NCBI GenBank assembly: GCA_035606355.1
Contig: DATNFO010000010.1
Location: forward strand, 1-64,000
DNA: 64,000 nucleotides
DNA from: Sulfopaludibacter sp035606355
Lineage (GTDB): Bacteria; Acidobacteriota; Terriglobia; Bryobacterales; Bryobacteraceae
Direction of reading: 5' to 3'
Part shown: positions 34,738 to 42,670 of the stretch, one piece after another
Numbering within the stretch: position 1 is the stretch's first letter
Layout: each line of letters starts with the position of its first letter
The notes under the pieces: generated by a model
What the model was told of the DNA's origin: nothing
The model's database searches: none
What the model saw: only the letters and a program-made list of their open reading frames with translations
Program-made: the position numbers and the translations under genes

Positions 34738-37221
34738 ATGCCCCGGGTGCAGCCAATCCGCGCAATCTTTCTGCTGCTGTGCGTCGCCACCGCCGCGCAG
34801 GCCCAATCCGCCTCCTTGCAGGACCGCCTCGCCCGGGCCCGCACGCTCCACACGCAGGGGTCCGCGCGTCAGGCGCTCGAGATTTTCGAAGCCGCGCTGC
34901 CGGAGGTCCGCGCCTCACAGCCGGCCGATCGGCTCCTCGCCACTCTGATCGATATCGCCGAAACGGCGAGCGATGCCGGCGACCAGGGACGCGCCCTCAC
35001 CGCCGCCGACGAAGCCTCGCGCCTCGCCTCTACCCTCCACGACCAGCCGCGCGAGGGCATCGCCGTGAACCTCGTCGGCCAGGCCAACCTCTTCCTCGGC
35101 AATTACCCTGCGTCTCTCGCCGCTTACCAGCGCGCGCTCGATCTCGCCGAAGCCCGGCACGACGTCGCCGCCGCTTCCATTCGCCTCGGCAACATCGGCA
35201 ACGTTTATTTCTACCAGGGCCGCTATACCGATGCGCTGCGCACCTACCAGAGCGCGCTCGCCAAAGCCGAACAAGGCGGAGCCGCTGCCGCCAACGGCCG
35301 CCAGCTCGCACTCGCCAATCTCGCTATCCTTTATGAGCAGCTCGGGCAAAACGAAAACGCGCTCGCGTTCTACCAGCGCGCCGCCCAATCCGCGTCCGCT
35401 CTCAAGCCCGCCGAATACGGCCAGCTCCTCTCCAACATGGGCACGCTTTATCGCCGCATGGGCGACCCCGTAAAGGCTCTCGACACCTACAACTCCGCGC
35501 GCCAGGTGTTCCGCCGCGCCGCCCATTCCGATGGCGAAATCCACGTGCTGCACAACACCGGACTCGTGCTCGCGCTGGACTACAAAGCCCCCGAACGCGC
35601 CCTCGCCGCCTTCACCGAAGCCCTGCAGCTTGCTGATTCCAGCGGCGATCGGCGCCAGTCCATGCTCGGCCACCTCTTTCGCGGGGAAGCGCTCCTGCGC
35701 ATGGCGCGCTATTCCGGAGCGCGCGAGGAATACGATCGCGCCCTCGCCCTTGCCACAGAGCTCGGAGCCGCCGAAGAGCAGTGGAGCGCACGCTACGGCA
35801 TCGGCCAGACGCTCGCGCGAACCGGCCATTCCGCCGAAGCCGCCGTCGCATACCGCGACGCCGTTGCTGTCATTGAAAGCCTGCGCGGCGGCATCGCCGT
35901 CCGCAGCCTGCGATCCGAATTCCTCGGAGACAAGCGCAACGTCTACGACGCTTACATTGCCTCCCTGCTCGATGCCGGCCAGAGCGACCCGGCAGCTCTC
36001 TTCGACATCTTCGAAAAAGCCCGCGCACGCACGCTGCAGGATGCGCTCAGCGGCAGCCTGAAGCCGCTCACCCTTACCGCGCTGCGCCAACACCTCGATC
36101 CCCGCTCCCTGCTGATCGAGTATTGGGTTGGCACGAACCGCGCTGCCGCCCTTTGGTCCACCGACCGCGCCGCCGGCGTCGTGCCTCTTGCCTTCACGCC
36201 CGATGATGCCGGACGGATTCGCGCATTCACCGCCGCGCTGGGCGACGGTAGCTCCTCATGGCAGGCCGATGCCGCCGGTCTCGCGCATCTTCTGCTCAAC
36301 GAAGTCCCGCTCGATGCCCGGCGTCCGAATCTGTTGATCGTCCCCGATGGCGTGCTTTGCGCGCTTCCGTTCGAAGTGCTGCCCGCCGCGCCGGCGAATC
36401 GGCCGCTCGTTGAAACCTTCGCGATCAGTTATCTGCCGGCCGCCGCCCTGCTCTCCGGCTCGCGACCCACCGGGCATCCGTTGCCCGGCAAGCCTCAACT
36501 TCTCGCATTCGGCGACCCGCTGCCGTCCGCATCGGACACGCTCTCGCCCGGCGCCGGATGGGCGCGCCTTCCGGCATCCGCCGCTGAAGTCGCAGCCATC
36601 GCGCACGCCCTGCCGGGCCGCGCCGAAACTCACACGGGCGCGGACGATCTCAAGCGCTATCTCAGTTCCGCGCCAATCACCGTCCCCGTGCTCCACCTCA
36701 GCACGCACGCCGTGGTCGACACTTACGATCCCAATCGCTCGCGCATCGTGTTTACGCCGGAACCTAATAACCCCGGCTCGCGATATCTGTTTTATCCCGA
36801 AGTGCAGCGGCTCACGCTGCAAGGAGTCGACCTGGTAACGCTGGCGGCGTGCGATACCGAAGCCGGCAAACTCGTCCCCGGCGAAGGCGTGCAGAGTTTC
36901 TCGCGCGCGTTCCTCGCCGCCGGAGCGCAATCCACCGTGACGGCCCTCTGGCGTGTCGCCGATCGCCCTACCGCGGATTTCATGCGCATCTTTTATAAGG
37001 AGCTCGCCGCCGGCACTCCGAAAGCCGAAGCCCTCCGCCGCGCCAAATTAGCGATGTTGCAATCGAGCGCAACCGCCCAACCGCTCTATTGGGCCGCGTT
37101 CGTATTAACCGGAGACGGGCGAACCGAAGTGCCCTTCGCCCGCTGGCCCTCGGCAGTGCTGCCGCTGTCCGCGCTGGCCGCCATCGCCGCCGGAGTGCTA
37201 ATAGCCCGCCGCCTGGCCTAA
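34738..37221 (+). CDS. TPR-CHAT protease-like protein, exported and membrane-anchored
   Basis: The 827-aa protein has a signal peptide (AIFLLLCVATAAQAQ), about nine tetratricopeptide repeats (~40-390; e.g. ASIRLGNIGNVYFYQGRYTD), a CHAT domain (~500-800) and a C-terminal helix (AVLPLSALAAIAAGVLIA) followed by RRLA. CHAT is a caspase-like cysteine peptidase fold. The likely dyad is intact: H657 in HLSTHAVV and C705 in TLAACDTEAG. With an N-terminal signal and C-terminal anchor, the catalytic domain would lie outside the cytoplasm. Substrate unknown; it may process a partner such as the divergent secreted protein, but that is only positional. Confidence 0.9.
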   Translation: MPRVQPIRAIFLLLCVATAAQAQSASLQDRLARARTLHTQGSARQALEIFEAALPEVRASQPADRLLATLIDIAETASDAGDQGRALTAADEASRLASTLHDQPREGIAVNLVGQANLFLGNYPASLAAYQRALDLAEARHDVAAASIRLGNIGNVYFYQGRYTDALRTYQSALAKAEQGGAAAANGRQLALANLAILYEQLGQNENALAFYQRAAQSASALKPAEYGQLLSNMGTLYRRMGDPVKALDTYNSARQVFRRAAHSDGEIHVLHNTGLVLALDYKAPERALAAFTEALQLADSSGDRRQSMLGHLFRGEALLRMARYSGAREEYDRALALATELGAAEEQWSARYGIGQTLARTGHSAEAAVAYRDAVAVIESLRGGIAVRSLRSEFLGDKRNVYDAYIASLLDAGQSDPAALFDIFEKARARTLQDALSGSLKPLTLTALRQHLDPRSLLIEYWVGTNRAAALWSTDRAAGVVPLAFTPDDAGRIRAFTAALGDGSSSWQADAAGLAHLLLNEVPLDARRPNLLIVPDGVLCALPFEVLPAAPANRPLVETFAISYLPAAALLSGSRPTGHPLPGKPQLLAFGDPLPSASDTLSPGAGWARLPASAAEVAAIAHALPGRAETHTGADDLKRYLSSAPITVPVLHLSTHAVVDTYDPNRSRIVFTPEPNNPGSRYLFYPEVQRLTLQGVDLVTLAACDTEAGKLVPGEGVQSFSRAFLAAGAQSTVTALWRVADRPTADFMRIFYKELAAGTPKAEALRRAKLAMLQSSATAQPLYWAAFVLTGDGRTEVPFARWPSAVLPLSALAAIAAGVLIARRLA

Positions 37222-37232
37222 CGGACACCCGA

Positions 37233-37432
37233 GTATGTACCGGCCTCCCGGCCGGTACAAGGCGACCGGAGGTCGCCCGCGACCGGTCAGTACTCGTTTC
37301 TCCGATCTCTGCAACACCGGCGTTCCGCGTTACAACGACGATCATTCGGAGATCGCCCGCGACCGGTCAGGAGACCGGCCGGTACTTGCTTCTCCAATAT
37401 CTGGGACACCGGCCCATCTCTGCAAAAGTCCC
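37233..37432. repeat. Family B hairpin cluster between convergent genes
   Basis: Three strong hairpins lie between the CHAT gene end and the convergent TIG gene end: TGTACCGGCC-TCCC-GGCCGGTACA (37236-37259), GGCGACC-GGA-GGTCGCC (37261-37277) and CCGGTC-AGGA-GACCGG (37363-37378). Linkers such as ACTCGTTTCTCCGAT and ACTTGCTTCTCCAAT match the linker of the 42420 cluster in reverse. The whole intergenic space is repeat. Confidence 0.85.
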
Positions 37433-38521
37433 TTACTGAAACACCAACCCGATCGGCATCACACTACCATTCGCCGAATTGCCGAGCATGCCCAGCACCT
37501 GAACAGGAACATCGCTCGCCACCTGCACCGAAGCACCCGATGCTACCGGCACGCCGAACCACTCGCCCAATTCGCGCGAGATCTTCTGCCCCGGAGCCAG
37601 CGCGATGGTCGCCGCGGGCCCGCTTGCCAGCGTCAGCGTAATGTTCGCAGTCGCCGCCCCCGGATTTTGCAGCGCCAGCCCCACCGCGTACTGCGACCCG
37701 ATCTGCGGCAGAATCAGCGGACCCAGCGTCGCCGCCGTCGTCGTATTCGTGCTGAAAATGGGCACTGCGGACGCAATCAGCGGATTCGCGCTCACGCCCA
37801 CCGGCACTCCTCGCAGATACGAGAAGTACGAATCGGTGGACCCGTCCGGATTCTTCACCGAGACCTCTACGCCGTCCATTGGCGTAGCGTTCTTCAGCGT
37901 CATTCGCATCTCATTCGGGCTGACATACACGATCGAGCTCGCCTGCGCCGATTTCAGTTGCACCTGCGTCTTCGGCGTGAACCCCATTCCCAGAATTCGC
38001 ACTACCGTGCCCGCGGGCCATCGCCCGCCGCCCGGCACCACGTTCGCGATTGAAACGCTGCCGCCGATGGTGAGCGTTCCCGGCTTCATCTCGATGCTCA
38101 GCGGCGTTCCCAGCGCCGTCTGCCACACCGTCGAAGGATCCAGCGTGAGCAGCGACTGCTGGCCCGGCAGCGCGCTCGCCGGCACGCCGAACGTCACCGT
38201 CATCACCGGATAATCTTCCACCGAAGTTCCGAAAGTGCCCTGCGGCGAGACGAACTGCACGTAAACGTCGCTGCCGTTCTGCACCGCCGTGCCGTATACG
38301 TCGCCGGTGCTGCTGAATAGCGAGATACCATCCGCCGTGCTCAAAGTGCCGGTGAAGTGCGATCCACCGCCCGGAATCGGCTGCGGCGAAGTGAGCAGCA
38401 CCTTCGCCTGCGCCATTCCGCCCGGGGGCACGGTCTCACTCGACACACGCACCGTCGCGGGATTCTGCGCATACGCCAGACTGCCTGCCGCAAGCATCGC
38501 AATTCCGTATCTCCAGTTCAT
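37433..38521 (-). CDS. Secreted IPT/TIG-domain protein
   Basis: The 362-aa protein has a signal peptide (IAMLAAGSLAYA), an N-terminal cohesin-like beta-sandwich (~25-145; VRVSSETVPPGGMAQAKVLL), an IPT/TIG domain (~155-240; SIANVVPGGGRWPAGTVVRI) and a C-terminal beta-rich domain. No catalytic motif is seen; it is likely a surface or matrix protein. ATG 38521 is chosen for GAGGAG just upstream and the signal peptide. It follows the second sigma/anti-sigma pair by 34 nt on the same strand, so it may be a target or member of that regulon. Confidence 0.78.
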   Translation of the reverse strand: MNWRYGIAMLAAGSLAYAQNPATVRVSSETVPPGGMAQAKVLLTSPQPIPGGGSHFTGTLSTADGISLFSSTGDVYGTAVQNGSDVYVQFVSPQGTFGTSVEDYPVMTVTFGVPASALPGQQSLLTLDPSTVWQTALGTPLSIEMKPGTLTIGGSVSIANVVPGGGRWPAGTVVRILGMGFTPKTQVQLKSAQASSIVYVSPNEMRMTLKNATPMDGVEVSVKNPDGSTDSYFSYLRGVPVGVSANPLIASAVPIFSTNTTTAATLGPLILPQIGSQYAVGLALQNPGAATANITLTLASGPAATIALAPGQKISRELGEWFGVPVASGASVQVASDVPVQVLGMLGNSANGSVMPIGLVFQ

Positions 38522-38555
38522 GGGCTCCTCTTCGATCCAGCTTCTCTCGCGTTGT

Positions 38556-39209
38556 TTACGGAAGTTTGGTGGCAATGTGAAATTCTTGTAAACTCGTTTC
38601 GGCGAGCCCGTCCGGTGCGCCCTCTGCCGATACTTGCCACAAGAAAGTGCGCCCCGGCTGCATTTGGGCGAGAACGTCCGGCGGCGGCGCGATATGAGTT
38701 TCATTCGTGCGCGCCGACCAGATCTCGTGCCGGTCCACTTCCATCAGCACCACTCGATACGTGGGAATCTGAGGCATTGCGGACCAGGTGAATTCGCGCG
38801 GCGCCGCCGCTACATCACCCGCCGGGCTGATCGCGCGAAAATTCCCGCGCCAGACGTCGCCGCCGGCCGGTGGAGGCGCGACGGCGGTATGCGGCCGGAC
38901 TGCCACATAGACGGCTACTAGCAAACAAGCCGCGAACACCACGGGAATCCATCGAGGCATCCACGCCCACGCGCGCCGCGGGGGCGCGGGCGGCGCAGCG
39001 ATCGGAGAATGCAGCCGGTCCGCAATCCACGCCACCGAGGGGATCTCCTCCGCACTCGCGTCCGCGGCCTCAAATACATTCATCAGCGCAAGCTCGTTGC
39101 GGCAGTACGCGCACGCAGCCAGATGCCGCTCCACCGCCCGGCCGCCCATCGCAAGCACTTCCACCGGCGGACATTCCGGCGTTTTTCCGAACACTTCTTT
39201 CGGGTTCAT
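38556..39209 (-). CDS. Putative anti-sigma factor with zinc finger
   Basis: The 217-aa protein has an N-terminal HLAACAYCRNEL motif (H-x3-C-x2-C) as in zinc-binding anti-sigma factors, a single membrane helix (IPVVFAACLLVAVYVAV, ~85-103) and a periplasmic C-terminal beta-rich domain (~125-217). It overlaps the sigma gene by four bases and would sequester that factor at the membrane. The signal is unknown. Confidence 0.85.
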   Translation of the reverse strand: MNPKEVFGKTPECPPVEVLAMGGRAVERHLAACAYCRNELALMNVFEAADASAEEIPSVAWIADRLHSPIAAPPAPPRRAWAWMPRWIPVVFAACLLVAVYVAVRPHTAVAPPPAGGDVWRGNFRAISPAGDVAAAPREFTWSAMPQIPTYRVVLMEVDRHEIWSARTNETHIAPPPDVLAQMQPGRTFLWQVSAEGAPDGLAETSLQEFHIATKLP

Positions 39210-39772
39210 ATGCGTTTACTCCCGCCCCCGATGTACCTGGCAAGCTTTCGTTTCGCGCTGACGATGTACGCCTTTGCGCCGCTCGCATTCTCCAACCTCA
39301 ACAGCCGCGTGATTGCCTCCAGCGGCAGCTCCTCGCCATAATGCAGCGTCATCACGCGATTCTCCGTTTCGGTGAGCGTGCGATTGACCAACTCCCGCAT
39401 CGCCGCAGCGGAATCGGCGCGCTCCACCATTTCGTGGGGATCCGGCGCGGCATCGGCGACGTCCGTCACCAACGGCTCCAGCGCCGCCGTCCTGCCCTTT
39501 ACCGCGCTGAAGCAATGATTTCGAGCCACCGTATACAGCCAGGTCGAGAACTTCGCATCCCCGCGAAACGAATCCAGATTTCGAAATGCCTTTAACAGAA
39601 CATCCTGCGCCAGGTCCGCCGCTGCCTCGCGATCTCCGCTGATCCGCAGGCACCACAACGCCAGCCGGGAGTGATACCGCTCGAACAGTTCGTTGACCAA
39701 CAGATCTGCCCGATGCCCCGGAGCGCACGATCGGTATTGCCCGATCAGTTGTTCGTCCGTGAACTCCGCCAT
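39206..39772 (-). CDS. ECF-type RNA polymerase sigma factor
   Basis: The 188-aa protein has region 2 (LFERYHSRLALWCLRISGDR, AADLAQDVLLKAFRNLDSFR, FSTWLYTVARNHCF) and region 4 (LTETENRVMTLHYGEELPLE, LRLENASGAKAYIVSAKRKL). ATG 39772 is used; a GTG lies just before. TATAAT occurs seven bases upstream but without a -35. With the downstream anti-sigma and TIG genes it forms a three-gene unit. Confidence 0.9.
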   Translation of the reverse strand: MAEFTDEQLIGQYRSCAPGHRADLLVNELFERYHSRLALWCLRISGDREAAADLAQDVLLKAFRNLDSFRGDAKFSTWLYTVARNHCFSAVKGRTAALEPLVTDVADAAPDPHEMVERADSAAAMRELVNRTLTETENRVMTLHYGEELPLEAITRLLRLENASGAKAYIVSAKRKLARYIGGGSKRI

Positions 39773-39914
39773 CACCCGAATTATAGGCGCGACATCCCTT
39801 CACATTAGATAAGACTGCTCGCCCCACCCCCGCGGAACAGGTTTTTTCTCCTTCCACTCCATGCCGCCAAGCCCGCCGAAAGCAGAGTTGCTAATCTGAA
39901 TTCAGCGAATCGTC

Positions 39915-42419
39915 ATGAAACTCGCCGCTCTCACCTTCCTTTTTGCCGCGCTCGCCGGAGCCGCCGCCCTACAAAACGCGGGAGCCCGCCAGGGACTCAG
40001 CCTCAACGGACCGTGGCACGCCATTGCCGACCCCTACGAGTCCGGCTACTACGATTACCGCTACCAGCCTCAGGCCCACGGCGGAATGGGAGAGAACAAA
40101 AAGCCAGCCAACAAAGGCGAATTCGTGGAATACGATTTCGATGCCGCGCCCACCCTCATGGTCCCCGGCGACTGGAACACCCAGCGCCCCGAATTCCTCT
40201 TCTACGAAGGCACCGTCTGGTATCACCGCAACTTCGACTACGCCCCGCGACCCGGCCGCCGCGTCTTCCTCTGGTTCGGCGCCGCCAACTATCGCGCCAT
40301 GGTCTTCGTCAACGGCACGAAGCTCGGCGAGCACATCGGCGGCTTCACGCCCTTCCAATACGAGGTCACCAAACTCCTACGGCCCACCGGCAATTTCGTC
40401 GTCGTCAAAGTGGACAATCAGCGCCGCCGCGAAGCCGTCCCCACCCTGATGACCGATTGGTGGAACTACGGCGGACTCACCCGCGATGTCCGCCTGATCG
40501 ACGTGCCCGAAAACTTCGTCGACGATTACTCCGTTCAACTCGCGCCGCACTCGCTGACCCGCATCGCCGCGATGGTCCATGTCGATGGCGCGAACCGCCG
40601 CCAGAACATCACGCTGCGGATTCCCGAAGCCGGCATCGCACAGACTCTCACCACCGACGATGCCGGCACAGCCCGTGCGGAGTTCGACGCGCGCCTCGCC
40701 CTCTGGTCGCCCGGCTATCCGAAACTCTACGACGTCGTCATCGAGACCGCGGCGGGCGAGCGCATTACCGACCGCATCGGCTTCCGCTCCATCGAAACCA
40801 GCGGCCGCACCATCCTGCTGAACGGCAGCCCACTCAAGCTGCACGGCGTTTCCATCCACGCCGAAAATCCCTTCCGCGCGGGCCGCGTCTACTCAGAAGC
40901 CGACGCCCACACGCTCCTGCGGTGGGCCCGCGAGATGAACTGCAATTTCGTGCGCCTGCCCCACTATCCGCACGACGAAGTCATGACCCGCCTCGCCGAC
41001 GAAATGGGCCTCCTCGTATGGAGCGAGATTCCCGTCTACTGGACCATCCAGTGGGAGAATCCCGAGACCTACGCCAACGCCGAAGCGCAGCTCACGGACA
41101 TGATCGCGCGCGACAAGAATCGCGCCGCCGTCATCTTCTGGTCCGTGGCGAATGAGACGCCGCGCGGCGATGCTCGTCTCAAATTCCTGAGCGCCCTCGC
41201 CGCTAAAGCCCGCGCGCTCGACCCCACCCGCCTCATCACCGCCGCCATCGAAACTCATTACACGGACAAAACCACGATCGCGCTGGACGACCCGCTCGGC
41301 CAGTATCTGGACGTCATTTCCTGCAACGAATACATCGGCTGGTACGATGGTCCGCCGTCGAAGATCGACACCATCTCCTGGACCACCAACTTCGCAAAAC
41401 CCTTCGTCATCTCCGAATTCGGCGCCGATGCGCAAGCCGGGCGTCACGGCGACGACGCCACCGTGTGGACGGAGGAGTATCAGGCCAACGTGTATCGCCG
41501 CCAGACGGCGATGTTTGATCGCATTCCGTTTCTCAGCGGCACGATCGCATGGGTGCTGGTCGATTTCCGTTCGCCGCGCCGCATGCTCACCGGCATACAG
41601 GATTACTACAACCGCAAGGGCCTGATTTCCGATCGCGGCGAGCGCAAAGAGGCGTTCCATATTCTTCGCGACTACTACGGGCGCGGCACACCGGCCACAC
41701 ACGGCGCCCTGATCTGGCACGATGAGTTCGACGGCAACTCGCTGGACCCTGCCAAATGGACTTACGCCCTCGGCGGCAATGGTTGGGGCAACAAGGAACT
41801 CGAATCGTACACGGACCGCCCGGCGAACCTAAGCGTCTCCGGCGGCATGCTGCACATCACCGCGATCAAGGAGCCGTTCACCGGCAAAGATGGCGTCGCG
41901 CGCGATTACACCAGCGCTCGCATTCTCACGCAGAACAAATTCGCGCAAGCCTACGGCCGCTTCGAAGCGCGCATCCGGATCCCCGCGGGGCGGGGCATCT
42001 GGCCCGCCTTCTGGCTGCTCGGCGACCAGGGACGCTGGCCCGGGAACGGCGAAATCGACATCATGGAGAACATCGGCAAAGAGCCCTCCACCATCCACGG
42101 AACCGCGCACGGACCCGGTTATTCGGGCGGCAACGGCATCGGAAAACCGTTCGCTCTACCCGGCGGCACGCCCTTCGCCGACGACTTTCACGTTTACGCG
42201 GTCGAATGGGAGCCCAACGAAATCCGCTGGTACGTGGACGACCATCTCTATCACACGCTGTCGCCCGCCGGCCTGCCCGCCGGAACGAAGTGGGTCTACG
42301 ATCACCCGTTCTACATCCTGCTCAACCTCGCCGTGGGAGGAAACTGGCCCGGTCCACCCGACGCCACCACGCAGTTCCCGCAAACAATGCTGGTCGACTT
42401 CGTCCGGATATATCAGTAG
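39915..42419 (+). CDS. Secreted GH2-GH16 fusion glycosidase
   Basis: The 834-aa protein joins two glycosidases. After a signal peptide (TFLFAALAGAAAL), residues ~25-590 are a GH2 enzyme of the beta-glucuronidase/galactosidase type, with sugar-binding and Ig-like domains then a barrel; acid/base E414 (SVANETP) and nucleophile E501 (VISEFGAD) are present. Residues ~597-834 are a GH16 jelly roll starting IWHDEFDGNSLDP with the intact catalytic motif E713-I-D-I-M-E718, typical of beta-1,3-glucanases/laminarinases. GH2 exo-action and GH16 endo-action in one chain is unusual. The stop codon TAG is the first part of a family B repeat (TAGCGACCGGTC). Confidence 0.93.
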   Translation: MKLAALTFLFAALAGAAALQNAGARQGLSLNGPWHAIADPYESGYYDYRYQPQAHGGMGENKKPANKGEFVEYDFDAAPTLMVPGDWNTQRPEFLFYEGTVWYHRNFDYAPRPGRRVFLWFGAANYRAMVFVNGTKLGEHIGGFTPFQYEVTKLLRPTGNFVVVKVDNQRRREAVPTLMTDWWNYGGLTRDVRLIDVPENFVDDYSVQLAPHSLTRIAAMVHVDGANRRQNITLRIPEAGIAQTLTTDDAGTARAEFDARLALWSPGYPKLYDVVIETAAGERITDRIGFRSIETSGRTILLNGSPLKLHGVSIHAENPFRAGRVYSEADAHTLLRWAREMNCNFVRLPHYPHDEVMTRLADEMGLLVWSEIPVYWTIQWENPETYANAEAQLTDMIARDKNRAAVIFWSVANETPRGDARLKFLSALAAKARALDPTRLITAAIETHYTDKTTIALDDPLGQYLDVISCNEYIGWYDGPPSKIDTISWTTNFAKPFVISEFGADAQAGRHGDDATVWTEEYQANVYRRQTAMFDRIPFLSGTIAWVLVDFRSPRRMLTGIQDYYNRKGLISDRGERKEAFHILRDYYGRGTPATHGALIWHDEFDGNSLDPAKWTYALGGNGWGNKELESYTDRPANLSVSGGMLHITAIKEPFTGKDGVARDYTSARILTQNKFAQAYGRFEARIRIPAGRGIWPAFWLLGDQGRWPGNGEIDIMENIGKEPSTIHGTAHGPGYSGGNGIGKPFALPGGTPFADDFHVYAVEWEPNEIRWYVDDHLYHTLSPAGLPAGTKWVYDHPFYILLNLAVGGNWPGPPDATTQFPQTMLVDFVRIYQ

Positions 42420-42668
42420 CGACCGGTCTCCAGACCGGTTGCGGGCGATCTCCGATCGCCTTGTACCGGCCGGGAGGCCGGTACATACGTGCCCAAAATA
42501 TCGGAGAAGCAAGTACCGACCGGTCTCCTGACCGGTTGCGGGCGATCTCCGATCGCCTTGTACCGGCCGGGAGGCCGGTACATACGTGTCCCAGATATCG
42601 GAGAAGCAAGTACCGACCGGTCTCCGGGCGATCTCCGATCGCCTGCAACGGGACGGAGTCCCGTCGCC
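42417..42668. repeat. Family B tandem array, 97-bp period
   Basis: GACCGGTCTCC recurs at 42421, 42518 and 42615, a 97-bp period (third copy truncated). Each full unit holds ACCGGTC-TCCA/TCCT-GACCGGT, GGCGATC-TCC-GATCGCC and TGTACCGGCC-GGGA-GGCCGGTACA, then a linker with ATATCGGAGAAGCAAGTAC. It ends with ACGGGAC-GGA-GTCCCGT (42648-42664). The array starts at the stop codon of the GH2-GH16 gene and ends three bases before the convergent gene's stop. Confidence 0.92.
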
Positions 42669-42670
42669 AC

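Noticed and set aside
39780..39785. TATAAT as promoter of the second sigma gene
   Set aside because: It lies seven bases before the start codon and no matching -35 is at 16-18 nt.
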